From NCBI GenBank assembly GCA_021234155.1, contig JAJEKV010000002.1, positions 10,406,725 through 10,470,724 of the forward strand: 64,000 nucleotides of DNA, in the 5' to 3' direction. Shown here piece by piece: positions 57,245 through 64,000 of the stretch (within the stretch, counting starts at the first letter, position 1; the number at the start of each line of letters is the position of its first letter). Below the pieces are notes generated by a model. That model made no database searches, had not been told where the DNA came from, and saw only the letters and a list, made by a program, of their open reading frames with translations. Origin of the DNA: Isoetes taiwanensis. Taxonomy: Eukaryota; Streptophyta; Lycopodiopsida; Isoetales; Isoetaceae. The translations under genes were made by a program, and so were the position numbers.

Positions 57245-57371
57245 CCTTGTGGATTGTTGCTGGAAGTTGCTCTCTGCTTAGTGTTAGATGTTACATAGGA
57301 GCTGGGTGCTCTTGGACGTCATTCTCCTCCTCTTCATCAATTGTAACGACATCTTCAGCACTATGACTCAT
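57245..57371 (-). pseudogene. Candidate first exon of the coiled-coil gene
   Basis: ATG at 57371 opens MSHSAEDVVTIDEEEEN; the frame stops soon after. A one-base shift gives RPRAPSSYVTSNTKQRATSS up to a strong donor (CAAG|GTAATT at about 57245). An acidic start followed by a Ser/Thr linker is plausible for the protein downstream, with one frameshift. Confidence 0.35.
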
Positions 57372-57639
57372 TCTTTTAGTTCTTGATAGTCGTCAAATAT
57401 GCATTGAGTGGTTTTAAAATTTTCTTACTATAAATGTATAGATAGAGATAGAGAATGGATTTACATTATTTTACTTGGCTTCACAACTCTTGATTTGACA
57501 AGCGGTTTAAAACGGACATAAGGTACATTGTGAAGAGCAAGCACTTACACGTCTATTTGTAACATCATTTTATTTTCATGCCTCTATGTTTTGGGCCCAT
57601 CTATATTTCCGAAGGAAATATTGGCACCACATTTCGTCG

Positions 57640-57850
57640 ATTCCAAGATTGCACAGGTCGAATACCCCAGGTATGTATTCGACTCACCTAATCCGGTTTG
57701 CTGCCTGAAAATTTCGGCAAAATCAGTCTGTGAAAAACCTGCAGGTCGAATAAGTCGTATGATGAATTCTGTAGGTCGAATACGTCCTATGAATTTGTAG
57801 GTTGAATAAGTCCACTGATTTTGCAGGCCTAATAAGCCCTATGATTGATT
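57640..57850 (+). repeat. Short tandem repeats of (G)CAGGTCGAATAAGTCC type
   Basis: Four to five diverged copies, e.g. TGCAGGTCGAATAAGTCGTA, TGTAGGTCGAATACGTCCTA, TGTAGGTTGAATAAGTCC, TGCAGGCCTAATAAGCCCTA, with a period of about 35-40 bases including ATGA(A/T)T spacers. Confidence 0.75.
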
Positions 57851-58189
57851 TTCGTGAGCCAATACCATTCGATTGAATTATTTGTCGCCGCTGGCGGCAT
57901 GCGTGTGGAATCCGGCTTCTCCTCAAAACATGCAGTCGAATCACGCCCACGCCTTTATGTTATAAGCCGAATACCACCCTCTAATTCCAGCCCATCCATC
58001 TTACGGCCCCATTTCCCGCGGATCATACTTGGGAGGAGTTTTGTTGGCCGATCATGGACATTGCTTGTCGGTTACTCATTCTTAGTGGAAATGAGGTACG
58101 CTTGCTCTTATTAAATAGTCCCACTGATGATTTGATGCAAGAAAGTATTTGATCTTTGAAATCCAAAGGAAATATGCTTTGAGGCTTTT

Positions 58190-58830
58190 GGGGATAGCGT
58201 GAAGCATGAGAGTGATTTGGCTTGTTTCCATCCTAAGATTGTTCTTTTTCTCATTGTCAAAGGAAAACTGTGGTGGGATTGTAGGTCGGCTTCTAACCGT
58301 AGGCTAAAACCTAATCTAATATGTGACTTTTACCCAAACTACTATCGCCATTGCCAACTCAAGAGTAATATATCGACATCATAACATGTTGCTTGCACAT
58401 GCCCATCTTTGTGAACATATATAGGCGCAGCTTTTAGGTATTTTTTTATCTTGCATACATATATTTGTGGACCATATCTCAATATATTTGTATGCAGTCC
58501 AAAACAGATGGGATACATTGGAATTGATCTTCTTAGCACCGGGTATGAGCCCCTTCGATATCGATGATGATGCGTATTTCTTCGAGCACCGCTTATATGC
58601 TTTGCATGAAGGTAATATTTGCAAATGATTTATGAGCCAATCGAAAATTTTGACCGACCATTAGAACGAATCATCAAACGTGGGATGGCACAAATGTTTA
58701 AGGCCACTTCTCTGGATGGGTGGGAGTGGGGTTGCAACTGGGTATTTGGTCTTTATGATGTGGATAGAAACACCATGATTAGACAGCCCAAGGATTCTCG
58801 CTTTTATGGTACAAAACATTTTTGACAAAG
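58190..58830 (+). pseudogene. Exon-like fragments, unidentified
   Basis: Protein-like pieces: HESDLACFHPKIVLFLIVKG (58203), APGMSPFDIDDDAYFFEHRL (58538) and RPLERIIKRGMAQMFKATSL followed by GWEWGCNWVFGLY (58658). The last two lie in different frames only a few bases apart. No family recognised; may be one host or transposon gene with introns or frameshifts. Confidence 0.35.
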
Positions 58831-58839
58831 AAAGACCTC

Positions 58840-59970
58840 GCAAGCATCTTATAGTGATGAAGATGATAATGAAAGCGTATAACATTACTACTTGTAATTT
58901 ACTGATGATGATGATTCGAGTCTAAATCATAAAGAAATACAACTACATATTGGTCACTGGTTTGGTAAATCATGACATAATGTTATTGAGATGAATGAGT
59001 GCATACTATACTTGCATACTATACTTACCGGAGCTGAATCGAGCGGGGAGCTTTAGAAAACCCGACTCTAAAGCACGAGGAAAAAACTTTACACGCCATA
59101 TTGTGTTTCTAGATACGAGATGAAACGACCATGCAAGAATTCTGTTTTGTTGGCATGAATAATGGGAAAAAATGCCCTAAGATGGGTGTCTATATCGCCA
59201 ATCGGCCACGTAGCAAAGAAATCACGTGTAAAAGCAATCACACATGCTTCCACCAAGTTCTTTCCAAATTCTAGTTCGTGCAAGCTGGCTGAAAAATATT
59301 GATTCTTTCAAATCACATTAGGGCAGCAATTTAAACTCTATTCACACTTTTTCGAACTTACTACAACCCTTTTTTGGCAAAACGAAAAGGCAATCACCAG
59401 AAACTCCATGCACTCAACTTGATAGGAGCCTCAATTGTTTACCTCATTTTTCATAAAACCAATCCTGACGGTGATGTCCTCACTAAGATGTTTGTGGATA
59501 TATGAGGCAAGGCAATGATCTAAGCAAGGGATTTTATAGATAACAGAAGGCAATGATCTAAGCAAGGAATTTTAAGGATAACAATGATCTAAGCAAGGAA
59601 TTTTAAGGATAACGGAAGGCAAGAATGTCAAATTACCAAACAATTAAACAAGATATGTTAGGTTCATGATGTCATAATTTATAACTTGATAGACATCTCG
59701 GTCCGGTATACACAAATTCCTTTTATTTAATCTTTCTAGAAACGAATCAAAGAAATAGGATCGAATTTAAAAAAAAAAAAAAAAAACTAGCAAAAAGGCA
59801 CGCCAGGGGCTGTTGCCAGGTTATGCAATGTATTAAAGATTTTTTAATGATGGTCTTGCATTTTAGGTATCAGTAGTTCTTTTATGTCAGATACGTTTGC
59901 TAACAGTAAAAACATATTGTTTGAGATGTATAAGGTGTAGGGTTACGTAGGGATCCAATCATTGGTTAGA
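58840..59970. other. Intergenic; poly-A run and short repeats
   Basis: Three copies of a CAATGATCTAAGCAAGG(A/G)ATTTTA unit at about 59513-59600 and a poly-A run of 19 bases at 59768-59786. No gene recognised. Confidence 0.6.
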
Positions 59971-60836
59971 TCTACTATATTAAAAAGCCATCTATTACGT
60001 ACATATCCCGTAAGATGTATTTGAATTTTGGGTCTTATTTTTGAGAATTACATAACATTTATTTTTGCGAAGCATAGCTTGGGTATTTGAGAAATGGAAG
60101 TCCCCCTCCAAGCGGTGTCGTGCTTATTTTTCTCAGCCGTTTATTAATGGAGAAGCAGAGGCGTGACCTTCTTTGATGGATCCTGAATAAGAACGGAGAA
60201 GCAGAGGCATGACCTTCTCCATCTCCGTGGTTTTTTTTAGCCAATTTCTAATTTTCGTGGCCGTAGATTTTTAAAGAAAGAAATCTAACGGCGAAACTTT
60301 TGCCACATCAGTTTTGTATGAGGTGGACACGCTACGTGGATAGCCTAGAATTGCAAGGATTTGAAAGCTTAACCCTACGTTTAAGATACCAGTATTTCCT
60401 AGTTTTGGAAGAGCAGGATATGAGCTTGTTGTAGCCATCTTTGTTGTGTTGTAAAGTTTTATATAATGTCTTTGAATTTTGCAACTTGCCGAAATCTGGT
60501 TTTGGCTTCTCAATTGATTACATTAGCTAACCTATAAAAATTTGAAACAAGTACAATATTTATATTGCATATGTCAAATTCCAGAGCAAGTCAATACCGA
60601 ACATATATTAATGCCCCTCTTTTAGAATCATGCCCAACGCCACAATAGGACAATACAAAGCAATGAGCCTACCCCAAAGTTCACACACTTCCTCTCATTT
60701 GAAAGGCTAAACAATATTATTTTATTATCTGCTCCTATATTTATATGACTCAAAGTGAAAATCATAGAAATTCATATAGGAAATTCCTACAATAGAATCG
60801 TATTTATGCCCAGCAACGTCGGGCACCCATTACTAG
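59971..60836 (+). mobile_element. Non-autonomous Helitron, 866 bp
   Basis: The 5' end is TCTACTATATTAAAAAG, preceded by A. The 3' end is a small GC hairpin (GCCC AGCAACGTC GGGC, about 60809-60824) followed by ACCCATTACTAG and then T. TC...CTAG ends, a 3' hairpin about 11 bases before the end and insertion between A and T without target duplication are the Helitron hallmarks. There is no Rep/helicase coding capacity. Inside are two copies of GGAGAAGCAGAGGC(A/G)TGACC (about 60151 and 60196). Confidence 0.85.
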
Positions 60837-61560
60837 TATTAGTATATTTCTAAATCTTTTGAAATGGCATATGGTTTCTCATGGAACTATGAAATGGTTG
60901 GGAGGGGGGGGGCTCTTATTTTTTCTTTAATGGTTTATGGTTCCTGAATTGAATTAAGGAATGGTTGGGAATTATGTTTCTAAAAAGCGTATGGCTACAC
61001 AGAATGGCTTTTTTAACCCAATAAAAAAATAGCCCAAAACCGTTTTACCAATATAATTCTTTTGTGTGATCAAACACTTGTCTTTCATAGTGAAACTTTA
61101 AGCTAATTGTTCCCAACAAATGGAGAGCAAATTTTCCAACCAAATTAGCAATCAAGGGGACAACATTTGAAATGGACAACATTTAAACTTAGATAAAGTC
61201 GTGGCCAAGCGATATAGCAATGTTCAAAGTGTACAGTAATGCTTCGTCAGCTACAAGGATGTCCAATGCTTTAACGAGGTTTAGTGTTTCATTAGGGATG
61301 AGGCAAATAAATAATAGACAACCATTATGATGTAAACTCCTATCTCACTAAATCTGATTTATTGGACATTCTTGTGTCATACAGTCAATCACATTATCTG
61401 ATACAGGGCAGTGTAAAGTTAAATATAGGGTCACAAATTTAAAAGAGCCCTTGAATATAAGATTTTCTTCAAGCACAACTTGTTGATACAGTATCAAGTT
61501 CGATTATGATTTTCAACAATTTTGTAGATACAAATGCCTTACATACTTTGAGATGAACAC
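60837..61560. other. Intergenic, nothing recognised
   Basis: No motif-bearing frame on either strand; a run of nine G lies at about 60903-60911. Confidence 0.4.
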
Positions 61561-61566
61561 AAGACA

Positions 61567-61940
61567 AACAACACTTTTCTGGAGGAGATGAAAGAACAGT
61601 GAAGAGACTAAGGCTCTCCAAGACATTGACCATTTCAGATACTACAGATCTCGCTGATGCGTGCAAACGAGAGGCTACCAGAAGAGTATGTGATGCCCTG
61701 TTAATAAATTCTAGTGCCCTCCTGTGTGGAATAGTTACAGATAAGGTATTTACAAGTGCATTTGTCAAACCCTTTCTCTGATGTTGCAGCTATTCATGGA
61801 ACTTCATAAACTGTTCAAGACATCATTCTTAGAGTTATTGCAGTAAATCTTAAACCAGAAGAGACATTGGTTTTAAAAGTTATCACAAGGAAACCAAGTT
61901 TTATCATGGCTGACAGCTTGCTCCACCTTGTTCTCCTGAA
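61567..61940 (+). pseudogene. CBS-domain protein fragment (CBSCBSPB-like)
   Basis: The plus strand reads SGGDERTVKRLRLSKTLTIS, then DTTDLADACKREATRRVCDA and LLCGIVTDK (to 61745), matching the first CBS motif of plant CBS-PB1 proteins (ERTVKxLRLSKALTI, ACRRMAxRRVDAxLL, LLCGIxTDKDIATRVI). The expected continuation DIILRVIAVNLKPEETLVLK, then VITRKPSFIMADSL, resumes at 61819. The roughly 75 bases between start GTATTT and contain TTGCAG and CAAG, like a short intron, but a one-base loss (AAG/GAC) is possible. CBS pairs bind adenosyl nucleotides. The remaining domains are missing in the window. Confidence 0.75.
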
Positions 61941-63800
61941 AGTTTGTAATAAAAATACAATAATTGAAATGTGGCAAACATTTCAAAAGGTAAATAAACA
62001 CTGTCTGAATTAATCTAAAATAGAACGTTATGCAAGTTCCTCACAGTCCAACTAATATATCAAGGCTATGTAAAGTAGTTCTATCTCAAATTCAGACCAA
62101 TAGCAACACTGTGCATGCATAAAACCCAAAAAATCAGTGATTTACCCACACTGTTTATTTCAAATTTTAGCCAAACTCAGTTTCCTTGCTAGACAGATTT
62201 AAATTTAGTAGTAATGCCTGATTGTCTTATGAGTCACTGCTAAAGTTTGAAAGTAGATAGCAAAAGGATGGTTTAGGATGAGACCCTACAACTGACTCTC
62301 CGGAACCTGTTTGCATTAAGTAAAAATGACTGCAAACTTCTTCTCAAAGATGAATCCTCCAAAAGTCATAATCCTATTTTGAATTTGCAGCCTATCTAGA
62401 ATGGCTGCGACTAGGCAACTTCAAATGCATCATTTTATATGCACGATTAGAAAATAACTTTGCCATGCTTGCAAGAACTTCAGAACTAAAAATACTATCA
62501 CTTCCTTGTTACCCTTATTCATTTCACTCTTCCAAAGTTTGTCTAAAGCATGCTAACCAATTACATACAAAGCATTCTATCTGTGTAGCATTAATCACAG
62601 ACATGCAGTTTGAGTATGCGGTACTTCATAATTTATCTACTTCCATCTACATCGGACATGCCAATGAAGAAGGAGCTGGACAAGGTATTTAAGATGTTAA
62701 TCAGTTGACTGCTTTGAAGGTGTGAGGCATGTATCAGATTAATTCCTGCAAAAATTGGGGATTTAAAGCATGAACTTCAGGATAATCCACATGGTTTTCT
62801 GCACATATAAGAGTGAGGAACAGAATATATCATAATAACAAATGAGATGACATTTCTTTCAGGCATTTTGCTGATAGCTTGATTCACCTGCTGAATGTAG
62901 TATTAAGACCCCATAATCTGGAAAACTAAACTATCGTTCCACAATATGCTAATTCGTCCTTGAACAATATCGTTAATGACCAGTAACAAATTAATGAAGA
63001 CACGTCATGACAGACAATGGAAGTACTATTAACTGCTGCATATCCACACTGATGGGAAAACATGCCATTTTATACTGATGCTCTTATTTAATCTATAGAT
63101 AGAACATGTATTGGTGTAAAAGAACTCAGTGAAAGTTCATGCATGAAGCTGAGAAAGACCATATCAGAGAAGGCAAAGCCATACCAGACAGGGTTCCCTT
63201 TAAGAAATTTGGAAGTGTTTGAGCTGGCACTGCTTTGAATTCAAGTGCTTTTTGTGTTCCAGCATATGCCGATAAATAACTTGACAGTTTTCTTTTTAGT
63301 TATCCAAAAAGCAATATCAATAATTGACAAAGAAATAACTGGCAGTATTTTATCCCATTTGGAACCCCGATTGGAAAAGGATATACCATTGACACAGAGC
63401 TCAGAAACATGGGTGCTTATAGAAACCACCTGCATAAACAAGCAGAGCTCAGGAACATGAGTCCTTGTTAAAACCACATCCATAAACAAGCAATGCATAG
63501 CCCAATGCCAGACATTCAGAAACAAGCTTATACTCACATAAGCTTGGGAGTAAGGGAGACATGGTACAATGGATTCATGCTCGTTATCAGGAGAAAACTA
63601 AAAAAGTCCTTCGCTTGTTAGGTATTGGTACCAAATACGTTTTTCTACTTTATCGAAACACAGCAAACATTGAACTACAAATAGGCCTTCCGGACCGGTT
63701 GGATCCAATAAATTTAGGACTGACAGGGCTCTTTGGCGCCAAGATTATTATGGCTGGTTCACATGGAGAAGGGATGACGCTGCGCTGAGTTCTAGCGGAA
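61941..63800. other. No recognised gene
   Basis: Short frames at 62465-62692, 63241-63537 (minus) and 63561-63788 show no known motif. They may include further remnants of the CBS gene, but the second CBS core and PB1 signature were not found. Confidence 0.35.
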
Positions 63801-63812
63801 TTCAACCTCATC

Positions 63813-63913
63813 AACTGTTCTACACCAAAACGGCACCAACATATGCTTGCATAACTTTGTTCTCTTACACCAAAACGGCACCAACATATGCTTGCATAAC
63901 TTTGTTCTCTTAG
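63813..63913 (+). repeat. Tandem duplication of 49 bp
   Basis: Two near-perfect copies of the unit TACACCAAAACGGCACCAAC followed by ATATGCTTGCATAACTTTGTTCTCT. Confidence 0.95.
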
Positions 63914-64000
63914 AGACCTATTAGCAATCAAAGACGCAAATCGGCATCAAGGAGCATCCAAATGCTGAAGAAGACAAGGCCTACGGGATACTACACTCTT

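Noticed and set aside
51780-57372. An integrated giant-virus or other viral segment
   Set aside because: Introns with consistent phases and the absence of any recognisable viral hallmark gene argue against it.
60059-60513. Minus-strand ORFs inside the Helitron
   Set aside because: Short, no motif, and unrelated to Rep/helicase; likely chance frames.
1-64000. CRISPR arrays, bacterial operons or organelle DNA
   Set aside because: No regularly spaced direct repeats with unique spacers. Spliced gene pieces and nuclear transposon types rule out prokaryotic or organelle origin.

Overview
The window reads as nuclear DNA of a land plant: AT-rich, gene-poor, with spliceosomal exon fragments, plant cell-surface genes and many decayed transposons of plant type (CACTA, Ty1/copia LTR, L1-like LINE, a second LINE family with a short-repeat tail, a tRNA-derived SINE, a Helitron). 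The style of the CACTA coding pieces and of two transposase families suggests a fern, lycophyte or other non-flowering lineage, but this is a weak inference and no species can be named.

Only two loci look like intact protein genes: a GC-rich, intronless fasciclin-like arabinogalactan protein (8114-8929, minus) and a DUF1191 membrane protein (18594-19604, plus). A third, at 54512-55712 minus, is a four-exon gene for an NLI/FCP1-type HAD phosphatase-like protein. Its exon phases fit exactly, but the catalytic aspartates are replaced and the tail looks frame-shifted. Just upstream on the same strand lies a coiled-coil plus Cys/His gene with one in-frame stop.

Layout. 0-1.5 kb: a decayed transposase-like gene, interrupted by a 3.67 kb CACTA element with a 3-bp target duplication (1570-5242) that itself holds a LINE tail and a tandem duplication. 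5.5-7.4 kb: the left part of a second CACTA element with broken TNP2 and DUF4216 coding pieces. 8-9.6 kb: the arabinogalactan gene and an upstream fold-back region. 10-18 kb: repeats, a LINE 3' end (15.6-16.3 kb), minisatellites and a SINE (17.7 kb). 18.6-19.6 kb: the DUF1191 gene. 21.8-29.5 kb: a same-strand series of exon fragments from unrelated genes (plastid-targeted N-terminus, SF1 helicase, PPR-like protein, S41 C-terminal-processing peptidase). 33.5-34.0 kb: an interrupted unknown gene. 35.3-35.8 kb: a reversed LINE copy. 38.2-41.9 kb: a decayed L1-like LINE. 42.8-43.0 kb: a CHD3-type remodeller exon. 45.1-45.3 kb: a copia LTR plus primer-binding site. 47-50.1 kb: a decayed DDE-type transposase gene. 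51.8-54.2 kb: unknown ORFs between 200-bp direct repeats. 54.4-57.4 kb: the HAD and coiled-coil genes. 60.0-60.8 kb: a complete non-autonomous Helitron. 61.6-61.9 kb: a CBS-domain gene fragment.

The genes do not form a pathway. The main theme is transposon nesting together with scattered, intron-containing pieces of host genes, which points to DNA-level capture or duplication rather than retroposition. All family names rest on motif recognition by eye; no database search was possible.
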